A stretch of 64,000 bases of DNA, taken from the NCBI RefSeq assembly GCF_003086295.3, contig NC_092044.1, forward strand, positions 3,374,843 to 3,438,842. Reading direction: 5' to 3'. A model generated the notes under the pieces. The model was not told where the DNA came from. It did no database searches and saw only the letters and a list, made by a program, of their open reading frames with translations. Made by a program: the position numbers and the translations under genes. Shown one piece after another: positions 49,166 through 61,350 of the stretch (positions within the stretch are counted from its first letter, which is position 1; every line of letters starts with the position of its first letter). Origin of the DNA: Arachis hypogaea (Eukaryota > Streptophyta > Magnoliopsida > Fabales > Fabaceae).

Positions 49166-50805
49166 ATATCTATTGGGTAGAAACAACATAATCTTTTACT
49201 TGGCTTCAATTTGAAGTTCGGCACAGTGCATTGAATAATCTTGTTCCAATAGATTTTACTGACCATACCTGTAAAACTACTCTAACAAATACAATAGCTG
49301 CAACACAAAAGAACTTGGCTAAAAATAATTTTTTAATCCAACTTAAGTACACAAATTAAAGGTCATAAAACTTTAATTAAATCATCGTCATCGTTATTAT
49401 TATGATTATTTTGTTAAAAACAATGTAAAACTGTAAAAGTACAAAACACAAAATAAAATACTAATGAATCATGAGCCATGCCTCAACTAAAGGACCCTAA
49501 TTGTTTGCATATATAATAAACAGCGCGTGTCAGATTACAAAATTTCATCACCTGCTATATTATTAGCCAAGGATAACTGTAAAATTATATTTCTCATCAT
49601 CCACAGCACAACACCAATAAATCCATTATTAAAATGTTGTTCAATATAAACCAAAAATCTCAATTGAAAAGAACATTAGAAATTATAAACCTAAGGTTGT
49701 GAATCAATTTTTGTAGCCTCAGACCGTCCTAGTTCAAAAAATGTTTCAACACATTAAATGCAATAACATTGCACTTCTGAATTATACAATTGCATCATAG
49801 GATATAGATATAACAATCCTTAGCTAGCTTAATTCAATGAAAATTAAATTCGCTTTTGCCTCCCCTGAAGTCGTCCACTTCGCATTTACCTCTTTTGAGA
49901 TCGTCTAATTCGTGTCTGCCTCACCTGGAATAGCATGTTAGCTACGCAGTCAATCCTGCCAGTTCTATTTCGCTGGCGCATGCCCTGAAATGGAGTGTAA
50001 TTCTATTTCGTATATGCTGTCGCTGAGGTGGCCATGTGTATTTTGTTCCAACTTTCTATTTACGTGTATTCTGAAAATTAATATTTTTTAAAATTTATTT
50101 AAATAAAAAAGCCAAAAATCTATAATAATAATAATAATTTTATAGATACTATGATAAAGTCAATCGGTATAAATAAATATAAGTGGTTCAAATCTTTTGT
50201 TAATCTATTAAAAATTGTGAGCATGGTAGATATATCAAAAAAATAAATTTGAGTAGGAAATTATAAAAATAATTAAAATAAATCCTTTTGATAAACATTA
50301 AAAAAGATAAAATAAAAAAGACACAATAGATGCAACATGCAAGCAGAGGCATAGCCTCATAGTAACCAAGGGAGACCAGCATGATCCCCTAAATTTAAAA
50401 TTTTTTATATAAATTTTAATTTAATTCCTTAAATTTTTTATTCTAATGTTATTTTATTGTCAAATTAATTATTTTTAGCCCCTCCTTATATGTGACCAAA
50501 CTCCGCCCTTGGTTGCAATATCATTTTTAGACCAAATGATGAGTATATATTCATAAGGTGAATGCTAAGTTGGCAACATTATTAATTTGATAGAAGATAC
50601 ATTATAGTGTAATTAATGTATGTTGATATTTTCATTTTCCCACACTACAAGCTATTGGAAGCATATGATATACTTTTAAATTATTTTGTGTGAAACCAAT
50701 TTTAATTGGTTAGATAATTAACTCATTCGTTTATTTAGATAAATATTAAAAATTTAAATTTAATCTCAGATAAATATCGAAAATAAATTCTATCTTATGT
50801 ACATA
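49166..50805. other. Intergenic DNA with dispersed repeat
   Basis: No gene seen. About 49850-50066, read on the minus strand, resembles about 42948-43110 and 46955-47117 ('aaagttggaa', then 'acatggcca', 'ctcag', 'cgaaata'). Another patch at 50350-50515 ('agcccctcc', 'aactccgcccttgg') resembles old retroelement remnants. Confidence 0.45.
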
Positions 50806-52310
50806 CACTACCAGAAATACGGGTATTACCAACGGGAAGATACCCACGAATAAAAAATAGTGGCAAATTATATGATCGTGATAATCACTTGCAACGTCTT
50901 GTATCTCCGTGGCTAAATTTTGTGGATTTTTTCGACGGTTTTATTTGTTCGTGGCTAACTTGAGATGACTTTCCTCATTTACCACAGACCTAATGATCAC
51001 CGTGATGAATTCAAACGATTTTTACTTCAAAATTTTGTCTTTAATTTGGCATTTTTCTCCATCTCTTTCAAAATATTTTTATGCAATTTATACTTTTTCT
51101 CAATTTTTATGCAGGCTTTTCCAATTCTCCAATTGTTAATTTTTTCTCCCTTCTTCCTTTCTAGTGCTACCGTCGAAAAATTATATTCTGCCATATTTCC
51201 GAATCTTTTTTTAATTTTTCTTTCTTGATTTAAAAATAATTTTTTTTGTGTGGTTGTGTTGTTCATTACTTTATAAAAATCATATTGTAATATAATAAAA
51301 AAAGACTAATTCATATACATACAATTTTACTATTTATATTTTTTAGTTCTCACTTTTTTTTTATTCGTATTCTTTCTGGCCAAATACAATTTCAGTGTTC
51401 AATTTCACATTATGCATTAATTTAGAGACTTTAGTAATAAAATAAAATGATTCAATTAAAAATGAATGTTAAAATTATAAAAAGAGTATCAAAAGAGTAC
51501 AAAAAAAAGTACATATTTATCTTTAATAAAATAACTCTAGCTAATTCTAAAAAATAAAAAATATTAACTATAATTGATTAGAATAATAACTAATTTAATT
51601 ATTCACTATTAATTTAGTGCAATATTAATGAACAAAGTTCTAATTCTTAAAATTCAGAATATTAGTTTTATAACTACATTTTATTATTCTATCTATTTAT
51701 TAACATTTTATTAATTTAATAAAAAAAAAATAAAATAAACTTTATGGAAGTTCATTTTTTAACTATGTACAACATTTTTATTTTTTTTTAATTCAAAGGT
51801 ATCAAATTTTTAAGTTTTAAGTTTATTTATTTTAATTTTTATTGATGCCATTTTTTTTAAATTCAACGGGTCAAAATTCTAAATTCTAATTTGTATGTAA
51901 AATTTTTAAAATATAATTTAAAGTTATAAAATTTACAATTTAATATTTTTATTAAAATTAAATTTTATTCTAAATTAAAAATGATAGTTATTTCACTAAA
52001 CAAAATTCAAATTAACATTTATAATAAGATAAATGAAATTTTTAGCGGTAATGTTAAACGTAACTAGTAGCCCACTCACCCAGTTTTTACGATAACTTCC
52101 TCACACTATTTTTTCTCCAAATTCCCTATTTGTTAGTTCCTGTAATTGATTCAAGTTTGATAACATGCAACCTATCCCTCTCGCTAATAACATTCTCTTC
52201 AGTTTCTCCAAATCCGTAATTTCTTAGCTCCTGCAACTAACTTTCAGAGTAAATCTGTTATGCTCAATCCGTTCCTGTTTAAATTCTGAGTACGATCGCA
52301 TTAGACATTT

Positions 52311-52438
52311 TGTGGAAGAGAAAGGACCATGATTTGCAGCAGTTCGAGTACCGTCAGTTCGAGTCGCCGAAGAAGCAAGCAAAATCGGTAGAATCCGATT
52401 CTACGGCAAATCGCGAAGAAGACTTGAAGGAACCCTAG
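52311..52438 (+). pseudogene. Coding-like fragment of unknown origin inside the CACTA element
   Basis: A short GC-richer stretch whose frame reads LWKRKDHDLQQFEYRQFESP and continues hydrophilic to a stop at about 52438. No domain is recognised. It stands out from the AT-rich interior and may be an exon from the same or another captured gene. Confidence 0.4.
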
Positions 52439-53039
52439 GTTGCTTCATTGCACCTCCTTCACTGTTACTCTCTCTGGAGGTAGTGCTCTGAATCTTGCCT
52501 CTCTAAAATACTGGTCGATTTAAATTTTCTCTTCTTGTTGTTGGTGGAGATGAATGCATTGTCTTGGATTTGCATGTTTTATTCATTTATCCTTTTGATG
52601 GTATAGAGAATGAATTTTTGGTATAAAGTATAATTTAAATGCATAAATATAATTATCTACTTAGTAGTACGTACTAATGTGATTAATTATATTCCTAATT
52701 AACTTTAGTTCTCCTTTATATGCTAAAATTCCTAAAATCAACATTATTTTGGTAATGCTCATAGCCATAGCAAGGTAGCAAATAAGAGTTATTATTTACA
52801 TTTCTTATCATTTCTTGTGTTTCTTATTTTTGAGTCTAACTTTATACATTTAGTTTTGTATATTCTAAACCACTTCACAAGAAGAAGTTCCACCATTTAG
52901 ATCACTACGGTAGCATCCATTCTTTAAATATGTAATTTTTTATATACTTAAGAGCCTAATCTTTGTGAATATTTCTTTTTATATGAGTGTTATTTTGTGA
53001 TCATAATAATGTTAATCAGTGTAGATCAAACTATCTCAA

Positions 53040-53622
53040 ACGAGAGAGATTTTAGTTTGATGTATGAAGAAGAAGGAATTTCCAAGAATGGTAAGAAGCA
53101 TTCTATACGTTGATCAATAGAAATGAGGTGGCAGTAAAAAAACTTCTTAAAAAATTGTAAGGATACTTTATTTGATTTGCTTCTTTCAACCTTTCTTTCA
53201 TTATAACACTAGACAGTAGTTGAGACTGTTTTCTTTCAATTATTAAAGCGAAGTTGTTGTGTGATTGAAATTTGAAATTATTTAATAAAGAATAAGAAAA
53301 GTGAATTCATAATTGAAGTGGAGGCTATAGGTCATGTTAGACATAAACATCTTATGTGCCTGCTTGGAGGGAGTTAACAGGTATTTATTTTTAGCAAAGT
53401 AAATCATTTTAAGTTATTATCTATGCTCTCACAACTCCTGAGTACATAGTATCTATTTCTTTGTATTATCAATAGCATTTTTATTTGTTTTTGTTTCAGT
53501 ATTTAAGCTACTAATGGATGAATATGTGAACAATGGTAACTTAGAGTAATGGATGCATGTTGCCATGGAACAAGGGACACTTACCTGGAAGATCCGCATG
53601 CTCGATATGCTCAATATTTACC
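53040..53622 (+). pseudogene. Captured receptor-like kinase exons
   Basis: Three collinear fragments match the plant RLK kinase N-lobe and hinge. They are INRNEVAVKKLLK with the ATP-binding Lys (about 53114-53158), FIIEVEAIGHVRHKHL (about 53303-53373) and DEYVNNGNLE followed by HVAMEQGTLTWKIRM (about 53503-53610). Intron-like gaps with GT/AG borders separate them. A stop codon replaces the usual Gln after NNGNLE and another follows LLGG. The glycine loop and the catalytic and activation loops are missing. It is a transduplicated genomic fragment, not a working kinase. Confidence 0.75.
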
Positions 53623-54594
53623 TGGTAAGTTCAACTTTCTACTCTAAAATATTGATCTTGTTAATTGCTAATACATTTCTATTTTTATTTTTAAATTCTG
53701 TCTCTAAATGATTTTGATTGTAATCTGATATCTTATTTACTTACATGAAACAATTGAATTGAAAATTGTTTAGTAGGATATAAGTCTAGCAATATATAAT
53801 ATATTGATTGATGAGGAGTTTAATGATATGTTTTATGTTGTGAAAATAAAAACTCAGTTTTATTGGGTATGCATTTTTACTTTTTTTTACATTAAACTAT
53901 TATTTTAAATAATGTCTTGGAACATTTTTTTTTCATGAATTAAGAGATAACACAATCTTATTTAAATGTTTTTGTAGGTACTCCAATGAAAACGTTAGAG
54001 ATCTAATAATGATGCATTCTGATACTTGATTTTGTAATAGTTTAAACTCATTTAGTTCAGGATATTTGCTTTTCAACATTATTACTTAAATTTCATATTT
54101 TTATTAATAAGAATTCTACTTATATGGATATGGCTAATTTTTTTTTAATTTTATACGATATAATTTTGTACTAAGTAGCATCTTTATTATATATATATAT
54201 ATATATATTTTTTAATTTATCTTTTATGATTAGCCACGGAAAAAACCATGGCTAAATAACCCACTAACATTAGCCACGGGCAAAATTGTGGCAAAAAAAC
54301 CCAGCCCACCAATATTAGCCACGGACAAAATTGTGGCAAAATTATACTTGTTGATTATATTATTGTCATTTAGCCACGGTTTAGAGCGTGGCTAAAATAG
54401 TGAAAACCGTGGCTATTTAAATGTCTCCACGGGTCACAAAACCGTGGCTAACAGGCCAAAAACCGTGGCTAACTGAAAATGCGTCGCCCTTGTTAGCCAC
54501 GGATACCCATTCGTTGCTAATGCTTGATTGCCACGGTTTTTCTTGATTTTAGCCACGGTTTTTTCCGTGGCTAATCACCGTATTTCTGGTAGTG

Positions 54595-54839
54595 GAGCTT
54601 CCGAGCTGAGAGAACACAGAACAGTTTGCTCAAAATTGGTGCATGAATCATCGAAGGGAAAAAATTAGCACTAGAGGTTGTTGACTTTGTTGTCATAATT
54701 TGTTTTTCAATATAGCATCGCAAATTGTAGCGATTTAAAAACAACGCAAACACATTTTTGAGGAAAAAAAATACTCCAAAATGTAGCGTTATGAGCCGAC
54801 ACCGTTTTTTCAAGGAAAAAAAAAATGGAGCCATTCACA
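54595..54839. other. Short spacer between CACTA element and MITE
   Basis: Spacer containing 'tagcgatt' and 'gtagcg' words. No feature recognised. Confidence 0.4.
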
Positions 54840-55166
54840 TAAAGATGTTTAAAATATTTTTTTAAAGATATTTTTTAATAATTAAAATTTAATACATATA
54901 ATTTATTAAATCGTGTTATTTTTGTCAAAATTAGACTAGACAATTTGATTTGAGTGAAAAATGGTAAATCAAATTTTGAATTCGTCTAAATTAATATTAT
55001 TTTTTTATAAGAAATTACTGCAATACCCTTATTATAGAAAATGATTAAAATACTTCTGAAATTATGTGAATTAGAAATTATCTAATATATATATTAACTC
55101 TGAAAATTTTAAATCTAAACCCTATGACAACAGAAAAATAAAAGATTAGAATTTAGGATTTTCAAA

Positions 55167-55210
<44 letters not shown>

Positions 55211-55412
55211 GAAATATTTTAGTCATTTATTATAATAGGATATTATAGTCATTTTTATAAAAAATAATATTAATTTAGACCAGTTTAAGATTTGATTCAC
55301 TATTTTTTCAGTCAAATCAATTTGTCTAACCTAATTTTAACAAAAATAATACGAATTAATTGATTATATGTATTAAATTTTAATTACTAAAAAATATTTA
55401 AAAAAAAGACGT
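54840..55412. mobile_element. MITE with about 190-bp inverted arms
   Basis: 54845-55040 pairs with 55215-55408 in inverted orientation ('aattaaaatttaatacata' against 'tatgtattaaattttaatt'; 'ctagacaatttgattt' against its near inverse at about 55313). A (TA)n run at 55170-55207 sits in the loop. No coding sequence. Confidence 0.72.
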
Positions 55413-56634
55413 TCTAGGTTAGTGACTTCCAAAAAAAAACATATTGCTGCAAATAAAATTTGTGGCAATTATTCCGACAATTGCAAAGTCATCTCCACTA
55501 AATTTTTGCCACACCAACCATTGATGAGGTTTCAAAATTGCTAAATAAAATTTCTATCTGACATCAATAATAATGTTACGTAAATATAAAAATAATTATT
55601 AAATTAGTTATTAATATAAATATATATATATATATTAAAAGTAAATTAAATAATATATATAAATATATATAATAATTAATTTAATAATTAATTTTTATGT
55701 ATATATAATATTTTTTATTTGACAAATTTTTATAGCACGTCACACTTATTTAGGGATAATAACATATATTTTATCCACACATTCTATTCACACATATCTA
55801 ATTCAACCTAATTTGATTGGATAGAGTAGGATGCGAGTAGGATATGGTGCATGTTAAATTTTAATTTTATCTGGCCAATATATATCTTGTATATGTATAC
55901 ATTATATACTTATATAAAAATATGTTTTAAGTAGATGTTGAATCAAAAATCTTAATTACTAAGAGAATATCATTAATTGATAATTTAATACTTTTTTTTT
56001 ACATAAAAATCAATTCTATTTCAAATTATCATCAAATTATATAATAATATTGTATTTTTTTTTTGGTAACTCAAACTACTGAAATGAAGATGATAAAAAT
56101 ATCTTTTTATAAAGATATTTTATTAAAAAATGTGATTTATTTATTTAGTCACACTTTAAATAAAAATAATATTTTTAAAACATATCAAAATCTAACCATA
56201 CAATCTATTCTAGAAAAATAAAAAAAAATATTTTTATATAAAAACAATTATAAAATCTTTATAATAATATCCACCTATATAAAAATCTCAATTCGTAAAT
56301 AAAGTTAGAATTAAATTTAAATCATATCCTACTTTACCTATTGTGACCGCTACACCTACTCCTTAGATTATGTGTTACCCTAAAGTCTATTTTGTTCTTG
56401 GCGCCAAATATGCATGAGAATTGAGAAAGCGCCATGGGATAGAAATAGAATACAGTTTTGCGTGTTAAGTTATAGATATATGGATGTGCCAAAAAGTTCA
56501 GCATTAATACTGAATAATAATTAATAAACATTACCCACCATGAATAGGTAAACAAGTGCCACATCATCAAATTAAATAAACCATGGATCATTGCGTAAAA
56601 TGGGCAAGAAGTTAGTTGATGCATGTTCAAACGT

Positions 56635-56671
<37 letters not shown>

Positions 56672-58706
56672 AAGAATTATTTTGAAAGTCCATTATTATT
56701 TCTTGGTTATTTAGGTGGGGAAAGAGATTGACAGTGATGAATTAATTGTTTGTTCCTTAACAACTCATATGTTTTAATTTTCACTTTTGAAAACTGTATG
56801 TTTGAAATTTGAAACACATGAAAAAGCGAAAACAATGTGGGTTTTTCTGAATTCTGATTAATCAACCACGCTTCTTGGTTCTTTTTTTTTTTTCCAAAAG
56901 GTGGCAATGAAGTTGAAAGAAATCGTTCTACCTATTCTCTAATTAGGTATAAATATAAAGTCTTTGTATATAAAATAAATAATAATCCTAGGGAACCAAG
57001 ATGGTTCCAGCAAAAAATTAGCCAAACGTTTTTAGATAAATCTAAAATCTTTACGTGGATAGTACTTATACTAGGTATTAGGATATTTCTTTTCTTTGTA
57101 AATTGGATGGTTCTGAATCTGTTATCTAATTTATCATGTTCTAGACATTTGAAAAGAGAAGGAGGGTGAAGAGACAGAAGCTAATTAAATCAGTTTCCAT
57201 GATTCATGTTGCAATGATATCGAACGTATCTCTTTCTAATTTGAATGTAGTGAAACATTTAATAACTAATATTTTAAATCATAAATAAATAAAACTAATT
57301 ATATTTATAATTAATTAAGTTGTTCTATTTTTTACTAATTTGAAGTTGGTTTCATATATTTTTTCATAAAATGTTGGTTTTTCTATTTTGGTTTTTTTAA
57401 AGTCTTTTTTCTTTTACTGAGTTTTAATCTAGTAAAATTTAAAAGATTTTGATTTCATTCTGTAATAATTTTAAAGTTTTTTAAAAAATCACACATGAAT
57501 CAATTTGTTCTCTAAAATTCAACGCGTCAATTTGTGAATTTATTTCTTCTGATTAATAATACTTCAGAAATAATAAAATCTAGAGTTACGTATACACCTG
57601 GCATTACAGTTACTGTTGGATATAATGTGAGCGTTAGAATTATTTCTAGTTAAGGCTTGACAATTTATTGTAATAAGTACGTTCTTTTTTCCTGTGGAAG
57701 AAGTTCATTATTCTGCACCTCATATTTGAAAGGTAGATTGCTGAAAATTCAACGGTGGCTAATTGATTTTTTATGTTTGCCGTAACATTCAATTTTTATT
57801 TTATTTTATTAACTTCCTCATCACTTTAAAAGAATATGATATTTTGATTATGTTTTTGTTTACTTAAATTATTGTTAGTTTAAAATCAACTTCGATTAGT
57901 TGATCGTAATGTTCACTCGTTCGTTTAATTAAATATTAAAAATTTAATGTCTTGTATATTCAACAATTTATTAATTACTCAAATTAAGAGATACAATAAG
58001 AAACTAAAAAAAAATATTGTTAGTTTATTGTTTTTTTTTTTCTTTTCTACCAACTTTGGGCTTCTTTTAATTTCATGATTTTTTCCTAACAAATATAATT
58101 CCATATTTCCGTTGCTATATGGGTTTGTTGGGGGGAACCATATGAAATTCGCTGTGTCATTCATTGGATGACCGATGATGCATTGGTTGGGTCCTCAAAA
58201 TTTATTGCCATAAGATTTAAATTAAGATACCACGTGTATATATATATAGTCTAATCTTATAGATTCTAAATTAAGAGTATCTTTAGGTTTAGGTAGCTAA
58301 CACTTTTTTGTCAATAGAGCAATATTTTTTCAAAAACCTGTGTTAAATATCAAATTAGGCTTTAATGTTTAGTACTTTAGTAGTTTAGTTCATCCTATTT
58401 ATATTATTTCTACGTTTTATTTTCGTTCTGTTGGTCAAAATTCAAATTTTCTTTAATTTCCAATTATATCTTTCCATTTTCAATCACTTCTTGATTAGTA
58501 TTACAATATTACTAAAATAAGAATAAATTAAAGTTTTATAATTTATTTTAGTTATTACTAACTAAAATATAAAAATATTAATTTTTGTTTTTCTGTTTTT
58601 AATATTTTATTTATCTTATTCTATTTTCAAAACTAAATACAACCCTATTATAACATTTCCTACATGACTATCACCATCATTTCCAATGACAACATCAATA
58701 ACAATT
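55413..58706. other. AT-rich intergenic DNA
   Basis: No gene recognised on either strand. A (TA)n run lies at 56640-56669. Short open frames (for example 56334-56630 minus) have no domains. Confidence 0.55.
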
Positions 58707-59328
58707 CACTACAAGAAAATAGAGTTATTTTGACACTTTATTTTTTAACACCATAATTAAATGTCAAAATTAATATATATTTTTGACAAATATCACAAAT
58801 GTCAAATTTTCTATATTTTCTTGACGAAAAATTTGACCGTAGAAAATTATTCCTCAATTTTGACACTCATTTATTTTCAATTTACTCTACTATTTTTTTT
58901 CTTTTTTGGGCTCTGTTAATTTTGACATCACACTGCTCTCAGTTTAGAATTATACTACTCATTCTTTATCTTCAAAGTCTCAATTTATTCTTTAGTTTCA
59001 AGATCACATCTCATTCTTTGTTAAAATTTTTTGTTGAGAATATTTTATAGTCAATAAGTGTCAAAATAAATAGTATTTTTGACAATTAATAAGTATCACA
59101 GAAAATATGTTCTCAAAATTTTCTAACAAATTATTTTTGACAGCCAATATTTATCAAAACAATATTTAAATTTTTTCACAATTGCTTATATGTTAAAAAT
59201 ACTATTTTTGACAAAATTTTTATTAACATATTTTCATAGTTAAAATAGTATCAAATTTTGTTTTTTTGACAAATTTTAATTTTTTTTACACATTATAACC
59301 CTAAAAAATAATCTATATTGTTGTAGTG
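58707..59328. mobile_element. CACTA-type MITE
   Basis: A 622-bp element starting 'cactacaagaaaat' and ending 'ttgttgtagtg'. The interior is dense in 'ttttgaca' words in both halves, as in CACTA subterminal repeats. The 83-codon frame inside it is a by-product. No target duplication could be confirmed. Confidence 0.68.
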
Positions 59329-60709
59329 AATTAGAGGTGTTAAAACGAATAAAAATTACTGGATTAACCAACCAAATTCATCAAAAAGATGAATCAACTG
59401 AAATTTAAAATTTGCCAAGTTTGTACAACCAAATTATATATTTTGGCGGGATGGGATGAACCAGGCCAAGATTTTTTAAAAAAAAATAATTGAATTAATT
59501 TTTAAAATGATTTATTGGAGGAGAAAAAGAGGATGATAATAAAAAAAACATAACGAAAGGAAGGATGAGAAAATGGATAAAAGGGAAAATTTTTTAATTT
59601 TAATAAAAAATTATAAATAAGATAAAAATAAAATGTTAAAAATAAAAATAAAATGTTAAAAACAAAAATAAGATAGATTAAACATTAAACATTAAGGACT
59701 AATTTTTTCCTTGTTAACGTATAATCAAGATTAATAAATTAAAGAGCATAAAATATAATAATTTTCTGTTAATTTCTCAATAAGTTTTAATTTATGTATT
59801 GTGTAATATAAATACAAATTATATTACATAAAAAAAATTAATAAAAAAAATCCTACCTTAAGCTAAAAGTTACTTATTCCAACGCCTGCTAGCTAGTCAA
59901 GAATATTTGGTATAATCGAAATAGGTTAATAATTTAACGAGTCACTTCACTGTTTTATTATCAAACCTTTTCAATTTCAATTTGGTATTTGTTATTCCAT
60001 TTAACAAGCCATTAGCCATCGCTGATCAATGTAAGTAACTAGAGAAATTTATACTGTGCCTATAATTTTTGTGTCTAAATTATCTAAATATAAGTGTCAA
60101 TAGATAGAATTCATTATTTTTTATAAAAGTTAAAACATATGCATTTTGTAGGCTCCATAAAACATACGAAATAATTATTACTAATTTCTTTTTTCTTTCT
60201 TTTTTTTATTAAAAAAAGAATAATTGAAAATGCAGTGTCATAAAAATTGAAGTTAGACAATAAACATTGATCTCTCTTTTCTTTTTCCTCATAACTTCAT
60301 GGGTGAGTTGACTTTGACCGTATAAACCAAAAACACCCAAAGAAAGAAATAGTACGCCCCAAGAAGCCAAGAGATACTAAAAAACATAAAATGCGTTGGT
60401 AACAAATTAATTAATTAATTAATTAATTAATTAATTAATTAATTAGCTAGTAAAGCTCTCAAGTCTCATCATAAATGCCAAAGTTGAATACTCATAATAT
60501 TCACAAAAGTAGTCCTGAACTCGAAACAACCAAGTGTTCGATCCTTGACTTCATTCATTATATAAAACTATTTATAATTTCTACATTTTTCCCCTTCAAT
60601 TTTTTTTTCAAAAATTAGGAGTAAAATTTAAGTGTAAAAAAAAATTATATCATTTGAGTTATAATTTGTTAATTTTTTTCTCCTTTTTATTAATAAGCAA
60701 GCATTTTCT

Positions 60710-60767
<58 letters not shown>

Positions 60768-60892
60768 CTTAAATTTTTAAGGAAAAAATAGTAAGACACA
60801 CGTGTTAGAATTTTTTTAGAATTTTTTAACCCAAAAAGTATTCATGCTAAATCATTAAAAAATAAAATATTTGAATACAGAAGCGTACTTAA
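59329..60892. other. AT-rich intergenic DNA with microsatellites
   Basis: No gene seen. A (TTAA)n tract lies at about 60404-60444 and a (TA)n tract at about 60712-60766. Confidence 0.6.
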
Positions 60893-61337
60893 TGAGTTTG
60901 AATCTTGTAGTTCTTTCGATCTTTCTCAACCAAAGCCTTCTGTATTTTTAGGTGGCTGAATTGCAATTTTTCTGATGAAAAAATAGTTGCTGAGGCGGCT
61001 TTGGTATGTTGTGGACCGAAACCCTGAAGGCACTATTTATATTTGAGCATGGCACCCATTAAACTTTAAAGCCCAAATAAAATAGTATCTAAAGTCTAAA
61101 AGAAAATATATCTAAAATTCAAAAGATAATTTATCTAAAGAATAAAAGATAATATCTGATTTTATTCTCATTTAATTCCAAATTAAAAGTAATTATAACT
61201 TATTCAATTTAGCATTTATAACAATAAATGAGATCACCATTATATAAGTCATTTAATTTGAAATAGCATAATTTGTGATTATAATTAATATATATATTGC
61301 CCACAAACAAATTAGAAAATTAAATAATTTCCTAATA
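60893..61337 (-). mobile_element. 3' LTR of a copia retrotransposon
   Basis: Lies immediately 3' (minus strand) of a polypurine tract and begins 'tattaggaaattattt', where the usual LTR start would be TGTTAGG, so the terminal TG appears mutated. A related LTR fragment occurs at 31655-31915. The left limit is approximate. Confidence 0.65.
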
Positions 61338-61350
61338 ATCTCCCACTTGG
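61338..61350 (-). other. Polypurine tract of the copia element
   Basis: The minus strand reads 'aagtgggagatta', the typical plus-strand priming site just before the 3' LTR of Tork-like copia elements. Confidence 0.65.

Larger units (their letters stand above)
50806..54594. mobile_element. Non-autonomous CACTA transposon with gene capture
   Basis: Starts 'cactaccagaaatacgg' and ends with its exact inverse at 54578-54594: 17-bp TIRs and 3789 bp in total. The right 370 bp carry about a dozen 'tagccacgg' or 'ccgtggcta' subterminal repeats in both orientations, and the left end has a few. The adjoining 3-mers ('ata' and 'gag') are not a matching target duplication. No transposase frame is visible. 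The interior holds fragments of a receptor-like kinase gene. Confidence 0.85.

Noticed and set aside
50806..54594. A 3-bp target duplication for the large CACTA element
   Set aside because: The flanking triplets 'ata' and 'gag' do not match, so the call rests on termini and subterminal repeats only.
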